A stretch of 64,000 bases of DNA from Hyphomicrobiales bacterium (GTDB lineage: Bacteria > Pseudomonadota > Alphaproteobacteria > Rhizobiales > Rhizobiaceae). The position numbers were made by a program, and so were the translations under genes. Below are positions 18,655 to 29,514 of the stretch, piece by piece; within the stretch, counting starts at the first letter, position 1; every line of letters starts with the position of its first letter. The stretch lies in contig UBTF01000001.1 of NCBI GenBank assembly GCA_900468285.1, positions 62,001-126,000 of the forward strand. Direction: 5' to 3'. A model generated the notes under the pieces. That model searched no databases and was not told where the DNA came from. It was given only the letters and a program-made list of their open reading frames with translations.

Positions 18655-18908
18655 TGCGTTTGCCGCTGGCCATTCTGGCTCTCTGTGCCGCGACTACACC
18701 GCTTTGCGCCCAAACGGCGCAGGACGGCGTTTCGTCGCAGGCAAGCGGCGGTTCATCTTCTGTCAAGCAGCTTCTGTCACAAGGATACGAGATTAAATCC
18801 TCGCTTCCCAATGGCGGAAAATTCATTGTGTTCATGCAAAAAGACAAAGCGGCCTATGCTTGCGAATTCGTCACGGTGACGAAATCGCGTTGCGAGTCGC
18901 TCAATTGA
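18654..18908 (+). CDS. Small exported protein inside the nuo operon
   Basis: This 84-residue protein starts with a signal peptide ([20 protein letters not shown]) and has a mature part of about 64 residues with two Cys (C70, C80) that could form a disulfide. I do not recognise a characterised family. It overlaps the nuoD stop by one base and lies 16 bases before nuoE, so it is cotranscribed with complex I genes. The sequence gives no enzymatic motif. Confidence 0.75.
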   Translation: MRLPLAILALCAATTPLCAQTAQDGVSSQASGGSSSVKQLLSQGYEIKSSLPNGGKFIVFMQKDKAAYACEFVTVTKSRCESLN

Positions 18909-18924
18909 TGGGGCGTGAGGAAGT

Positions 18925-19737
18925 ATGTCCGTTCGTCGACTAGCCGAAGATCAGTTCCAGCCCACGGGCTTCGCGTTTAACGCGGAGAATTCTGCCTGGG
19001 CGGAAAAAACGATCCAGAAATATCCCGCCGGACGCCAGCAATCGGCGGTTATCCCGCTGTTGATGCGTGCGCAGGAGCAGGATGGCTGGGTAACCCGCGC
19101 CTGTATCGAGAAAATTGCCGACATGCTGGACATGGCCTATATCCGTGTTCTTGAAGTCGCGACTTTCTATACGCAGTTCCAGTTGAAGCCTGTTGGTACC
19201 AAGGCGCATATCCAGGTCTGCGGCACGACGCCCTGCATGTTGCGTGGCTCCGAGGCACTGATGGATGTGTGTCGCCACAAGATCCATCATGATCCGCTAA
19301 CACCCAATGAGAGCGGCACGCTGTCCTGGGAAGAGGTGGAATGTCAGGGCGCCTGCGTCAATGCGCCGATGGTCATCATCTTCAAGGATGCCTATGAAGA
19401 TCTGACGCCTGAGCGTCTGGAAGAGATTATCGATACGTTCGAGGCCGGCAAGGGTGACACCATCAAGCCTGGTCCGCAAATCGACCGGCATCTCTCGGCG
19501 CCCATTGGCGGCCTGACGACGCTGACCGAGGAAACCAGGCCCGATCGTTCCAACCTCGACAAGAAGGAAGAGGCTGCGCCAGACGCTGTGCAGACTCCAC
19601 CTTCAAATGCCGCAAGGGCAAAGACGGACGCACCGGAAACGGATCCGAAGCTAAAGACACCCGCAACGGAGCCGAAGGCAGCAGAGGCCAACGTCAAGGC
19701 TTCCGAGTCGGAAAACTCCGGCAAGACGCCGAAGTGA
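18925..19737 (+). CDS. nuoE: NADH-quinone oxidoreductase subunit E with long C-terminal extension
   Basis: This 270-residue 24-kDa subunit holds the 2Fe-2S cluster N1a on Cys99, Cys104, Cys140 and Cys144. The thioredoxin-like core ends near residue 180. Residues 190-270 are a low-complexity tail rich in Ala, Pro, Glu, Lys and Thr, likely disordered and not needed for cluster binding. Enterobacterial NuoE has about 166 residues; long tails are seen in other Rhizobiales. It precedes nuoF by 11 bases. Confidence 0.95.
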   Translation: MSVRRLAEDQFQPTGFAFNAENSAWAEKTIQKYPAGRQQSAVIPLLMRAQEQDGWVTRACIEKIADMLDMAYIRVLEVATFYTQFQLKPVGTKAHIQVCGTTPCMLRGSEALMDVCRHKIHHDPLTPNESGTLSWEEVECQGACVNAPMVIIFKDAYEDLTPERLEEIIDTFEAGKGDTIKPGPQIDRHLSAPIGGLTTLTEETRPDRSNLDKKEEAAPDAVQTPPSNAARAKTDAPETDPKLKTPATEPKAAEANVKASESENSGKTPK

Positions 19738-19748
19738 GGGGTTGAATC

Positions 19749-21053
19749 ATGTTAAAAGATCAAGATCGCATCTTTACCAATCTCTACGGCCTTAAGGACA
19801 CCTCGTTGAAGGGCGTGCTCGCACGCGGTCACTGGGACGGCACGAAGCAGATCATCGAAAAGGGTCGTGACTGGATCATCAATGAGATGAAAGCGTCGGG
19901 CCTGCGTGGTCGCGGTGGTGCTGGCTTCCCGACGGGCCTCAAGTGGTCCTTCATGCCGAAGGAAAACGATGGCCGTCCGCATTACCTCGTCGTCAACGCC
20001 GACGAGTCGGAACCCGGTACCTGCAAGGACCGCGAAATTCTGCGCCATGATCCGCACACGCTGATCGAAGGTTGCGTGATCGCCGGTTTTGCTATGGGCG
20101 CCCACACCGCTTACATCTATGTTCGCGGCGAATATATGCGTGAGCGTGAAGCGCTGCAGGCGGCGATCGACGAATGCTACGATGCCGGCTTGCTGGGCAA
20201 GAACAACAAGAACGGCTGGGATTTCGATATCTACGTTCACCACGGCGCAGGTGCCTATATCTGCGGCGAGGAAACGGCGCTTCTCGAAAGCCTCGAAGGC
20301 AAGAAGGGCCAGCCGCGCCTCAAGCCGCCATTCCCGGCCAATATGGGTCTCTATGGCTGCCCGACAACGGTCAATAACGTCGAGTCAATCGCTGTTGCGC
20401 CAACCATCCTGCGTCGCGGTGCATCGTGGTTCTCGTCCATCGGCCGTCCGAACAATGTCGGCACAAAGCTGTTCATGGTGTCCGGCCATGTCGAGCGCCC
20501 CTGCACGTTTGAAGATGCGCTTGGCCTGTCCTTCAAGGAACTGATCGAGCGTCACTGTGGCGGTATCCGTGGTGGCTGGGATAATCTGCTCGGCGTCATT
20601 CCAGGCGGCGCATCGTGCCCCATCGTTCGCGGTGAAGACATGAAGGACGCCATCATGGACTTCGACGGTATGCGCGAAGTGAAGTCGTCCTTCGGTACCG
20701 GCGGCATGATTGTCATGGACAAGTCCACCGACGTCATCAAGGCCATCGCCCGTATCGCTGCCTTCTTCAAGCATGAAAGCTGTGGCCAGTGCACCCCTTG
20801 CCGTGAAGGTACGGGCTGGATGTGGCGCGTGCTGGAGCGCATGGTCAAGGGCAACGCGCAGAAGCGCGAGATCGACATGCTGTTTGAAGTCACCAAGCAG
20901 ATCGAGGGTCACACCATCTGCGCGTTGGGTGATGCGGCTGCATGGCCGGTTCAGGCGCTGATCCGCAATTTCCGTCCGGAAATCGAAAAGCGGATCGATC
21001 AATATACCTACAGAGCCATGGATGATGGCGCTGTGCTTGAGGCTGCCGAGTAA
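19749..21053 (+). CDS. nuoF: NADH-quinone oxidoreductase subunit F
   Basis: This 434-residue 51-kDa subunit binds NADH, FMN and the 4Fe-4S cluster N3. Visible marks are the FMN/NADH glycine-rich segment [30 protein letters not shown], and the cluster Cys in [12 protein letters not shown] with a later Cys in [10 protein letters not shown]. Its length and motifs are normal. A 170-base gap follows before nuoG, unusually long for this operon. Confidence 0.97.
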   Translation: MLKDQDRIFTNLYGLKDTSLKGVLARGHWDGTKQIIEKGRDWIINEMKASGLRGRGGAGFPTGLKWSFMPKENDGRPHYLVVNADESEPGTCKDREILRHDPHTLIEGCVIAGFAMGAHTAYIYVRGEYMREREALQAAIDECYDAGLLGKNNKNGWDFDIYVHHGAGAYICGEETALLESLEGKKGQPRLKPPFPANMGLYGCPTTVNNVESIAVAPTILRRGASWFSSIGRPNNVGTKLFMVSGHVERPCTFEDALGLSFKELIERHCGGIRGGWDNLLGVIPGGASCPIVRGEDMKDAIMDFDGMREVKSSFGTGGMIVMDKSTDVIKAIARIAAFFKHESCGQCTPCREGTGWMWRVLERMVKGNAQKREIDMLFEVTKQIEGHTICALGDAAAWPVQALIRNFRPEIEKRIDQYTYRAMDDGAVLEAAE

Positions 21054-21223
21054 CACCGGCCAAAGTAACACCTCAAGGGTGTTGCGAGGGGCGGGGATCG
21101 GGTGTACCGGTCCCTTACATCGTTAAAGCATCTGGCGCCTTGTGAGTCTTGCCGGATGCGATCAGGATTTGTCCGCGACCGCGCTGATGCGAGATGGACA
21201 GGCAACAGGACGTAAGTAGGACC

Positions 21224-23305
21224 ATGACAAAGCTCAAGGTTGACGGTAAAGAGATCGAAGTTCCGGATCATTTCACGCTGCTGCAGGCGTGCGAGGAGGC
21301 CGGTGCTGAAGTTCCGCGCTTTTGTTTTCATGAGCGTTTGTCGGTCGCGGGTAACTGCCGCATGTGTCTCATCGAGGTAAAGGGCGGACCGCCAAAGCCT
21401 GCGGCTTCCTGCGCCATGGGGGTGCGCGATATTCGCGGCGGCCCGAATGGCGAATTGCCGGAAGTTTTCACCAACACGCCGATGGTCAAGAAGGCCCGCG
21501 AAGGCGTGATGGAATTCCTGCTCATCAACCATCCGCTGGATTGTCCTATCTGTGACCAGGGCGGCGAATGCGATCTTCAGGACCAGGCGATGGCCTTCGG
21601 TATTCCCGGTTCGCGCTACTCTGAAAACAAGCGCGCCGTGGAAGACAAATATATCGGACCGCTCGTCAAGACGGTGATGAACCGCTGCATTCACTGCACG
21701 CGCTGCGTCCGCTTCACCACCGAAGTCGCCGGCATTTCCGAACTCGGCCTCATCGGTCGCGGTGAAGATGCTGAAATCACAACCTATCTTGAGCAGGCGA
21801 TGACGTCCGAGCTGCAGGGCAACGTGGTTGACCTCTGCCCCGTCGGTGCGCTGACATCAAAGCCTTTCGCCTTTACCGCCCGCCCATGGGAACTCGGCAA
21901 GACCGAAACCATCGATGTGATGGACGCTCTCGGTTCTGCCATTCGGGTCGATACGCGTGGCCGCGAAGTCATGCGTGTTATGCCACGCGTCAACGAAGCC
22001 ATCAACGAAGAGTGGATTTCCGACAAGAGCCGCTTCATCTGGGATGGTCTCAAGACCCAGCGTCTGGACCGGCCTTACGTCCGCAAGGATGGCCGTCTGC
22101 AGCCCGCCAGCTGGGCTGAGGCTTTCGGCGCCATCAAGGCAGCCGTCGGTTCGACACCGAGTGAAAAGATCGGCGCCATCGCTGGCGATCTCGCTTCGGT
22201 CGAGGAAATGTTTGCGCTGAAGTCGCTGCTGGCATCGCTCGGATCGACCAACGTGGATTGCCGTCAGGATGGCACGGCGCTTGATCCATCGCTTGGTCGC
22301 GCCAGCTATCTGTTCAACGCGACGATCGAAGGCATCGATCATGCGGATGCGGTTCTGATCATCGGCTCCAATCCGCGCTACGAAGCCTCGGTGCTCAACG
22401 CGCGTATTCGCAAGCGCTGGCGTCGCGGCGGCCTGCCAATTGCCGTTATCGGCGAGGCGGGTGAGCTGCGCTATGACTATGAATATCTCGGTTCCGGCAC
22501 CGACACGCTGTCCGATCTGACAAACGGTTCGCACAGCTTCATCGAAAAGTTGAAGGCTGCGAAGAACCCGTTGATCATCGTAGGTCAGGGCGCTCTGTCG
22601 CGTGAAGATGGTGCTGCGGTCCTCGGCGCGGCGGCAAAGCTGGCCTTGGCTGTCGGCGCTGTTTCGGCTGAGTGGAATGGTTTCTGCGTCCTGCATACGG
22701 CTGCTGCCCGCGTCGGCGGACTTGATCTCGGCTTCGTGCCGGCAGACAAGTCGCTCAACGCCGCCTCCATCGTGGCATCGGCTGAAGTGCTGTTCCTGCT
22801 GGGTGCGGACGAGATCGATCTTTCGAGCAAATCCGCAAAGCTCACCGTGTATATTGGTTCCCACGGCGACAATGGCGCCATGAATGCCGATGTCATCCTG
22901 CCGGGTGCTGCCTATACCGAAAAGTCGGGCACATGGGTCAACACCGAAGGTCGTGTCCAGATGGGCAACCGCGCAGGCTTCGCACCGGGCGAAGCTCGCG
23001 AAGACTGGGCGATCCTGCGGGCATTATCCGATGTGCTTGGCCACAAGCTGCCATTCGACTCTCTGTCGGCTCTGCGCGCGCAGCTCTACGTCGCTCATCC
23101 GCATTTTGCCGATGTGGACGCTGTAACGGTTGCCAATGCATCTGATATCGAGGCGCTCGCGACCACAGGCGGTGCGCTTGGCAAGGCAGGCTTTGCTTCG
23201 CCGGTGAAGGATTTTTATTTGACGAACCCGATTGCGAGAGCGTCCGCCGTGATGGCCGAATGTTCCGCATTGGCCCGCAACAACTTCAAGGCTGCGGCAG
23301 AGTAA
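21224..23305 (+). CDS. nuoG: NADH-quinone oxidoreductase subunit G
   Basis: This 693-residue 75-kDa subunit carries several iron-sulfur clusters. The N-terminal ferredoxin-like part has CRMCLIEVKG; the His-Cys cluster is in HPLDCPICDQGGECDLQ; and CIHCTRCVRF completes the relay. The rest is a molybdopterin-oxidoreductase-like fold without cofactor. The ATG at 21224 is used because the protein then starts MTKLKVDGKEIEVPD as in relatives; an upstream in-frame start at 21194 adds ten residues. Confidence 0.96.
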   Translation: MTKLKVDGKEIEVPDHFTLLQACEEAGAEVPRFCFHERLSVAGNCRMCLIEVKGGPPKPAASCAMGVRDIRGGPNGELPEVFTNTPMVKKAREGVMEFLLINHPLDCPICDQGGECDLQDQAMAFGIPGSRYSENKRAVEDKYIGPLVKTVMNRCIHCTRCVRFTTEVAGISELGLIGRGEDAEITTYLEQAMTSELQGNVVDLCPVGALTSKPFAFTARPWELGKTETIDVMDALGSAIRVDTRGREVMRVMPRVNEAINEEWISDKSRFIWDGLKTQRLDRPYVRKDGRLQPASWAEAFGAIKAAVGSTPSEKIGAIAGDLASVEEMFALKSLLASLGSTNVDCRQDGTALDPSLGRASYLFNATIEGIDHADAVLIIGSNPRYEASVLNARIRKRWRRGGLPIAVIGEAGELRYDYEYLGSGTDTLSDLTNGSHSFIEKLKAAKNPLIIVGQGALSREDGAAVLGAAAKLALAVGAVSAEWNGFCVLHTAAARVGGLDLGFVPADKSLNAASIVASAEVLFLLGADEIDLSSKSAKLTVYIGSHGDNGAMNADVILPGAAYTEKSGTWVNTEGRVQMGNRAGFAPGEAREDWAILRALSDVLGHKLPFDSLSALRAQLYVAHPHFADVDAVTVANASDIEALATTGGALGKAGFASPVKDFYLTNPIARASAVMAECSALARNNFKAAAE

Positions 23306-23317
23306 GGGTAGGGGATT

Positions 23318-24361
23318 ATGGACTCGTTTTTCTGGAGCTACGTCTGGCCAGCGCTGATTATTGTCGGCCAGTCTCTGCTGCTTCTCGTTTTGTTGCTGGT
23401 GTCTATCGCCTTCCTTCTTCTTGCCGACCGTAAGATCTGGGCGGCGGTGCAGCTGCGCCGTGGCCCCAATGTGGTTGGTCCATTCGGTCTGTTCCAGTCC
23501 TTTGCCGACCTTTTGAAGTTCATTCTGAAAGAACCCGTCATTCCGTCCGGTGCCAACAAGGCCGTGTTCCTGCTGGCGCCGCTGGTTGCCGTGACACTGG
23601 CTCTGGCGACCTATGCCGTCATTCCGTTTGCGGATGGATGGGTGGTGGCCAACATCAATGTCGGCATTCTCTACATTTTCGCGATTTCGTCGCTTGAAGT
23701 GTATGGCATCATCATGGGTGGCTGGGCGTCTAACTCCAAGTACCCGTTCCTCGGCGCGTTGCGCTCTGCGGCGCAGATGGTGTCCTACGAAGTCTCGATT
23801 GGCCTCGTCATCGTCACTGTGTTGCTTTGCGTGGGTTCGTTGAACCTGACGGATATCGTCAATGCGCAGCATTCCGGTATCGGCACGTCGCTCGGTCTGC
23901 CTGCCTCCTTCCTGGATTGGCATTGGCTGCCGCTGTTCCCGATGTTCATCATCTTCTTCATTTCGTCGCTGGCCGAGACCAACCGTCCACCGTTCGATCT
24001 GCCGGAAGCGGAATCGGAACTTGTAGCCGGTCACATGGTGGAGTATGGCTCCACCCCGTACATGATGTTCATGCTGGGTGAATATGCCGCCATCGTTCTG
24101 ATGTGCTGCCTGACGACCATCCTGTTCCTCGGAGGCTGGCTTCCCATCGTGGATGTCTGGTTCCTCAACTGGGTACCGGGTATCGTGTGGTTTGCGCTGA
24201 AGGGCGGCATGGTCTTCTTCATGTTCGGTCTCGTTAAGGCATTCGTTCCACGCTACCGCTATGACCAGTTGATGCGTCTTGGCTGGAAGGTGTTCCTGCC
24301 GCTGTCGCTCGCCATGGTTATTATTGTTGCATTCGTACTCAAGCTGACGGCAGGCGCATGA
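23318..24361 (+). CDS. nuoH: NADH-quinone oxidoreductase subunit H
   Basis: This 347-residue membrane subunit has about eight transmembrane helices and forms much of the quinone entry. The segment [27 protein letters not shown] and the loop [19 protein letters not shown], with its chain of Glu, are diagnostic. It connects the peripheral and membrane arms. Normal length, 12 bases after nuoG. Confidence 0.97.
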   Translation: MDSFFWSYVWPALIIVGQSLLLLVLLLVSIAFLLLADRKIWAAVQLRRGPNVVGPFGLFQSFADLLKFILKEPVIPSGANKAVFLLAPLVAVTLALATYAVIPFADGWVVANINVGILYIFAISSLEVYGIIMGGWASNSKYPFLGALRSAAQMVSYEVSIGLVIVTVLLCVGSLNLTDIVNAQHSGIGTSLGLPASFLDWHWLPLFPMFIIFFISSLAETNRPPFDLPEAESELVAGHMVEYGSTPYMMFMLGEYAAIVLMCCLTTILFLGGWLPIVDVWFLNWVPGIVWFALKGGMVFFMFGLVKAFVPRYRYDQLMRLGWKVFLPLSLAMVIIVAFVLKLTAGA

Positions 24362-24400
24362 TGATGTGCGCAGCCCTCGCTTGCAGATCTGGAGGTTGAG

Positions 24401-24892
24401 ATGGCCAGTCTTTCCCAAGCCGTCAATTCACTGTTCCTGAAGGAATTCGTCGGCGCCTTTTTTCTGACCATGCGTCACTTCTTTAAGCAGAAGGCAACGG
24501 TAAACTATCCGTTCGAAAAAGGTCCGGTCAGCCCGCGTTTTCGTGGTGAGCACGCTTTGCGTCGTTATCCCAACGGCGAAGAGCGGTGCATTGCCTGCAA
24601 ATTGTGTGAGGCGATCTGTCCTGCCCAGGCCATTACGATCGAAGCTGGCCCACGCCGCAACGATGGCACGCGCCGCACGGTTCGTTACGATATCGACATG
24701 GTGAAGTGCATTTATTGCGGCTTCTGCCAGGAAGCATGCCCTGTCGATGCGATCGTCGAGGGTCCAAACTTCGAATTCGCGACGGAAACCCGCGAGGAAC
24801 TGTATTTCGACAAGCAGAAGCTTCTCGATAATGGCGATCGCTGGGAGCGTGAAATCGCTCGCAACCTTGCTCTGGATGCGCCTTACCGTTAA
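24401..24892 (+). CDS. nuoI: NADH-quinone oxidoreductase subunit I
   Basis: This 163-residue ferredoxin-type subunit binds two 4Fe-4S clusters (N6a and N6b) through [12 protein letters not shown] and [12 protein letters not shown]. It passes electrons toward NuoB. An amphipathic N-terminal helix ([17 protein letters not shown]) packs on the membrane arm. The length is usual for alphaproteobacteria. Confidence 0.97.
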   Translation: MASLSQAVNSLFLKEFVGAFFLTMRHFFKQKATVNYPFEKGPVSPRFRGEHALRRYPNGEERCIACKLCEAICPAQAITIEAGPRRNDGTRRTVRYDIDMVKCIYCGFCQEACPVDAIVEGPNFEFATETREELYFDKQKLLDNGDRWEREIARNLALDAPYR

Positions 24893-25027
24893 GGCAGCAT
24901 GATGTCTCCGCAGCAGTGCTTCGGAGGGGGTAAAACAGTCAATGCCCGTCGGTTATCGCTGGCGGGAACGAAACGGGCATGCGACTTCAGGGTCGCGTTT
25001 GTCCGGTGAGGACAAAAAGGCACCAAC

Positions 25028-25642
25028 ATGGGTCTGCACGCTGTATTTTTTTACATCTTCGCTTTCGTCGCCGTGGCGTCTGCGTTCATGGTCATCGCTT
25101 CAAAGAACCCCGTTCACTCGGTGCTGTTCCTTATCTTGACCTTTTTCAATGCCGCAGCTCTCTTCCTGCTGACCGGCGCTGAATTCCTGGCGATGATCCT
25201 GCTCGTCGTTTATGTCGGCGCCGTGGCGGTGTTGTTCCTTTTCGTCGTCATGATGCTGGACGTGGATTTTGCCGAACTGCGCTCCGGCGTGCTGCAATAT
25301 GCGCCGATCGGCGCTTTGATCGGCATCATCCTTGCTGCTGAGCTCATCATCGTCGTGGGCGGCAGCGTGCTGAACCCGCAGGCAGCGAAATCCATCACCA
25401 TGCCGATCCCGAACCCGCTGGAGCGCACCAATACCGCGGCACTCGGCGACGTGCTCTACACCAACTACGTTTACTTCTTCCAGCTCGCCGGTCTGGTGCT
25501 GCTGGTGGCAATGATCGGCGCAATCGTGCTGACACTTCGCCACCGCACCGATATCAAGCGGCAGGATATTGCCACCCAGGTCGGTCGCGATCCCAAGACC
25601 GCTGTTACCACAGTCAAGGTCAAGCCGGGTCAGGGCATCTAA
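25028..25642 (+). CDS. nuoJ: NADH-quinone oxidoreductase subunit J
   Basis: This 204-residue membrane subunit has five predicted helices, with the conserved [27 protein letters not shown] run that holds the pi-bulge helix involved in coupling. The tail after residue 180 is polar. It follows nuoI after 135 bases, where a GGGGTAAAAC tract and an inverted repeat (ATGCCCGT/ACGGGCAT) lie; this may be an internal processing site. Confidence 0.95.
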   Translation: MGLHAVFFYIFAFVAVASAFMVIASKNPVHSVLFLILTFFNAAALFLLTGAEFLAMILLVVYVGAVAVLFLFVVMMLDVDFAELRSGVLQYAPIGALIGIILAAELIIVVGGSVLNPQAAKSITMPIPNPLERTNTAALGDVLYTNYVYFFQLAGLVLLVAMIGAIVLTLRHRTDIKRQDIATQVGRDPKTAVTTVKVKPGQGI

Positions 25643-25671
25643 GGCGCGAACGGATCCAAGGAAAACATATT

Positions 25672-25980
25672 ATGGAAATCGGTCTTTCCCATTACCTCAC
25701 GGTCAGCGCGGTCCTCTTTACGATCGGCATCTTCGGTATCTTTCTCAACCGTAAGAATGTCATCGTCATCCTGATGTCGATCGAACTGATCCTGCTTGCG
25801 GTCAACCTCAACATGGTCGCGTTCTCGTCCTTCCTGAATGATATTGTTGGCCAGGTCTTCGCACTGTTCATTCTGACCGTTGCTGCTGCGGAAGCTGCCA
25901 TCGGTCTTGCAATACTCGTTGTCTTCTATCGCAACCGCGGTTCGATTGCCGTGGAAGACGTCAATATGATGAAGGGCTGA
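25672..25980 (+). CDS. nuoK: NADH-quinone oxidoreductase subunit K
   Basis: This 102-residue subunit has three transmembrane helices with two buried Glu, one in [17 protein letters not shown] and one in [12 protein letters not shown], which take part in proton translocation. Length and motifs match the family. Seven bases separate it from nuoL. Confidence 0.97.
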   Translation: MEIGLSHYLTVSAVLFTIGIFGIFLNRKNVIVILMSIELILLAVNLNMVAFSSFLNDIVGQVFALFILTVAAAEAAIGLAILVVFYRNRGSIAVEDVNMMKG

Positions 25981-25987
25981 TAAGGCT

Positions 25988-27985
25988 ATGATCTACAAAG
26001 CTATCGTCTTTCTTCCGCTGATCGGTTTTCTGATCGCTGGCCTGTTTGGCCGCTCCATCGGTGCCAAGGCTTCCGAATATGTCACAACCGGCCTGATGAT
26101 CGTTGTCGCGATCCTGTCTTGGGTTGTCTTCTTTGATGTGGCGCTTCTGAGCCATGAAGCTGGCGAAGTCATAAAGGTGACTGTGCTGCGCTGGATCCAG
26201 TCCGGTGGTATCGATGTCGAGTGGGCTTTCCGCATCGACACGCTGACCGCCGTCATGTTCGTGGTGGTCAATACGGTTTCATGCCTCGTGCATCTGTATT
26301 CCATTGGTTACATGCATCACGATCCGCATCGTCCGCGTTTCTTCGCCTACCTTTCGCTCTTCACCTTCGCCATGCTCATGCTGGTTACGTCTGACAACCT
26401 GTTGCAGATGTTCTTCGGCTGGGAAGGCGTGGGTCTGGCATCCTACCTGCTCATCGGCTTCTGGTTCAAGAAGCCGTCTGCTTCGGCTGCTGCCATGAAG
26501 GCCTTCATCGTCAACCGCGTCGGTGACTTCGGTTTCATTCTCGGTATTTCCGGCCTTTTCGTGCTGTTCGGATCGGTGAACTTCGAAACGATCTTTGCTG
26601 CTGCCGGCACCTATCTGCCAGCAGATGGCGCCGCGTCGACTGATGTCGTCATCAATCTGTTCGGTATGCAGCTGGACAAGGCTCATGCATTGACCGGCGT
26701 GTGCCTGCTGCTCTTCATGGGCTCAATGGGTAAGTCGGCGCAGTTCCTTCTGCACACATGGCTGCCTGATGCCATGGAAGGCCCGACCCCTGTGTCGGCT
26801 CTCATCCACGCCGCGACCATGGTCACGGCCGGCGTCTTCCTCGTCGCACGCATGTCGCCGATTTTCGAACTGTCACCGGATGCACTGACATTTGTCACGC
26901 TGATCGGTGCGATCACGGCGTTCTTTGCAGCGACGGTCGGTCTGGTTCAGAACGACATCAAGCGGGTGATTGCCTACTCGACCTGTTCGCAGCTCGGCTA
27001 CATGTTCGTTGCGCTCGGCGTTGGCGCCTATGGTGCAGCCGTGTTCCATCTGTTCACGCACGCTTTCTTCAAGGCGCTGCTGTTCCTTTGCGCCGGTTCG
27101 GTCATTCACGCCGTGGATGGTGAGCAGGACATGCGGTTCATGGGTGGTCTGCGCAAGCATATTCCCATTACCTTCTGGACGATGACTGTCGGCACGCTGG
27201 CCCTGACCGGCGTTGGTATCCCCGGAACGATGATCGGCTTTGCTGGCTTCTTCTCCAAGGACGTGATCATCGAGTCGGCCTATGCGTCGCACAATGCGGT
27301 TGCTGGCTTTGCTTTCGTGCTGCTCGTCGTTGCCGCGCTGTTTACCAGCTTCTATTCCTGGCGCCTGGCCTTCCTGACCTTCTTCGGCAAGCCGCGCGCT
27401 TCCGCAGATGTCATGCACCACGTCCATGAATCTCCGATGGTTATGCTGATCCCGCTTTTCGTGTTGACGGTTGGTGCGGTTCTCGCCGGTGTCGTTTTTG
27501 AAGGCTACTTCTTCGGCCACGAATATGCGGAATTCTGGAAAGGCGCTCTGTTTACGCTTCCGTCCAATGAAATCCTCGAAGAGTTCCACCATGTTCCATT
27601 GTGGGTGAAGTGGAGCCCGTTCTTTGCGATGGCCCTTGGTTTCGTGACCGCCTGGTACATGTATATCAAGTCGCCTGAAACGCCGAAGCGTCTGGCAGCG
27701 ACCCATCGTGGCCTCTACCAGTTCCTTCTCAACAAGTGGTATTTCGACGAGCTCTATGACTTCCTCTTCGTTCGTTCCGCAAAGGCGCTTGGTCGCTTCC
27801 TGTGGAAGAAGGGCGATGTCGCAGTCATCGATCACTACGGACCGAACGGTATTGCAGCACGGGTGGCTGATGTGACCAACCGCGTCGTTCGCCTGCAATC
27901 CGGTTACCTTTATCATTATGCCTTTGCGATGTTGATTGGCATCGCGGCGCTTGTCACATGGATGATGCTCGGGAGTGCCTTCTGA
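25988..27985 (+). CDS. nuoL: NADH-quinone oxidoreductase subunit L
   Basis: This 665-residue distal antiporter-like subunit has the Mrp-type core, with [17 protein letters not shown] (proton-channel Glu), [26 protein letters not shown] and [17 protein letters not shown], then the C-terminal part with the long lateral helix along the membrane arm. Its stop overlaps the nuoM start by one base (TGATG). Confidence 0.97.
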   Translation: MIYKAIVFLPLIGFLIAGLFGRSIGAKASEYVTTGLMIVVAILSWVVFFDVALLSHEAGEVIKVTVLRWIQSGGIDVEWAFRIDTLTAVMFVVVNTVSCLVHLYSIGYMHHDPHRPRFFAYLSLFTFAMLMLVTSDNLLQMFFGWEGVGLASYLLIGFWFKKPSASAAAMKAFIVNRVGDFGFILGISGLFVLFGSVNFETIFAAAGTYLPADGAASTDVVINLFGMQLDKAHALTGVCLLLFMGSMGKSAQFLLHTWLPDAMEGPTPVSALIHAATMVTAGVFLVARMSPIFELSPDALTFVTLIGAITAFFAATVGLVQNDIKRVIAYSTCSQLGYMFVALGVGAYGAAVFHLFTHAFFKALLFLCAGSVIHAVDGEQDMRFMGGLRKHIPITFWTMTVGTLALTGVGIPGTMIGFAGFFSKDVIIESAYASHNAVAGFAFVLLVVAALFTSFYSWRLAFLTFFGKPRASADVMHHVHESPMVMLIPLFVLTVGAVLAGVVFEGYFFGHEYAEFWKGALFTLPSNEILEEFHHVPLWVKWSPFFAMALGFVTAWYMYIKSPETPKRLAATHRGLYQFLLNKWYFDELYDFLFVRSAKALGRFLWKKGDVAVIDHYGPNGIAARVADVTNRVVRLQSGYLYHYAFAMLIGIAALVTWMMLGSAF

Positions 27986-29496
27986 TGACCGATTGGCCAA
28001 TTCTTTCAACGGTCACCTTCTTGCCGCTGGTCGGCGTGGTGCTCCTGCTTCTGACAAATGCGAACGGACCTTACGGCCGTCGCAACGTGCTCAACGTCTC
28101 GCTGCTGACCACCGTCTTCACATTTATCGTGTCGCTGTTCATCTGGATCGGGTTTGACAATTCCAACCCCGGCTTCCAGATGGTGGAAAAGCACGCCTGG
28201 TTCGGCGATATCGCTGCCTATCACCTTGGTGTTGACGGCATCTCGATGCTGTTTGTCATCCTGACGACATTCCTGATGCCATTTTGCGTGCTCGCAAGCT
28301 GGAACGCCATCGAGAAGCGCATCAAGGAATACATGATCGCCTTCCTTCTGCTGGAAGTGGTCATGGTCGGCGTGTTCGTCGCGCTGGATACCGTTCTTTT
28401 CTACGTCTTCTTCGAAGCAACGCTGATCCCGATGTTCATCATCATCGGCGTGTGGGGCGGCAAGGATCGCGTTTACGCCTCCTATAAGTTCTTCCTTTAC
28501 ACGCTACTGGGCTCGGTTCTGACGATGCTCGCCATCATGGCGATGTACTGGCAGGCTGGCACCACCGACATGACGGAACTGCTGAAGTTTGGTTTCCCGG
28601 CTGGAATGCAGACCTGGCTCTGGCTTGCGTGCTTTGCGGCTTTTGCGGTCAAGATGCCGATGTGGCCTGTGCACACATGGTTGCCGGACGCTCACGTCCA
28701 GGCGCCGACGGCAGGTTCGGTCATTCTGGCTGGCGTCATGCTGAAGCTGGGTGGTTACGGCTTCATCCGCTTCTCGCTGTCGATGTTCCCGCTCGCATCT
28801 GACTATTTTGCGCCCTTCGTCTTCACGCTGTCCGTGCTGGCCATCATCTACACGTCGCTGGTTGCGATGATGCAGGACGACATCAAGAAGCTGATCGCCT
28901 ATTCGTCGGTTGCGCATATGGGCTATGTGACGATGGGTATCTTCGCGGCCAATGTTCAGGGCGTGCAGGGTGCCATCTTCCAGATGCTGTCGCACGGTAT
29001 CGTGTCGGGCGCGCTCTTCCTGTGCGTCGGCGTGGTCTATGACCGGCTTCATACCCGCGAGATCTCGGCCTATGGCGGTCTCGTCAACAACATGCCGAAA
29101 TATGCCGTGGCTTTCATGGTCTTTACCATGGCCAATGTGGGCTTGCCTGGTACCTCCGGTTTCGTTGGTGAATTCCTGACGATCATCGGCGTTTTCCGCG
29201 CCAACACCTGGGTCGCGCTGTTTGCAGCGACTGGCGTCATTCTTTCGGCGTCCTACGCTCTGTGGCTCTACCGCCGGGTCATTTTCGGTGCGCTGGAAAA
29301 GGAAAGCCTCAAATCCATGCTTGACCTGTCGGCTCGCGAAAAGGTCATCCTCTATCCGCTGGTTGTGCTGACGATCTTCTTCGGCGTCTATCCGGCACCG
29401 GTTTTCGATGCCACGGCAGCATCTGTGGACCTTCTGATCAATAATTATACCGCCGCATTGCAGGCAGCGCAGAATGTTGCGCTTTCTTTGAACTGA
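27985..29496 (+). CDS. nuoM: NADH-quinone oxidoreductase subunit M
   Basis: This 503-residue antiporter-like subunit has [18 protein letters not shown] with the conserved Glu, the Lys-bearing [26 protein letters not shown] and [17 protein letters not shown]. It pumps protons next to NuoL. The ATG at 27985 overlaps the nuoL stop and follows GGGAG; an earlier in-frame start inside nuoL is unlikely. Confidence 0.97.
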   Translation: MTDWPILSTVTFLPLVGVVLLLLTNANGPYGRRNVLNVSLLTTVFTFIVSLFIWIGFDNSNPGFQMVEKHAWFGDIAAYHLGVDGISMLFVILTTFLMPFCVLASWNAIEKRIKEYMIAFLLLEVVMVGVFVALDTVLFYVFFEATLIPMFIIIGVWGGKDRVYASYKFFLYTLLGSVLTMLAIMAMYWQAGTTDMTELLKFGFPAGMQTWLWLACFAAFAVKMPMWPVHTWLPDAHVQAPTAGSVILAGVMLKLGGYGFIRFSLSMFPLASDYFAPFVFTLSVLAIIYTSLVAMMQDDIKKLIAYSSVAHMGYVTMGIFAANVQGVQGAIFQMLSHGIVSGALFLCVGVVYDRLHTREISAYGGLVNNMPKYAVAFMVFTMANVGLPGTSGFVGEFLTIIGVFRANTWVALFAATGVILSASYALWLYRRVIFGALEKESLKSMLDLSAREKVILYPLVVLTIFFGVYPAPVFDATAASVDLLINNYTAALQAAQNVALSLN

Positions 29497-29514
29497 CGAC
29501 AGGACCCGTTGGAC

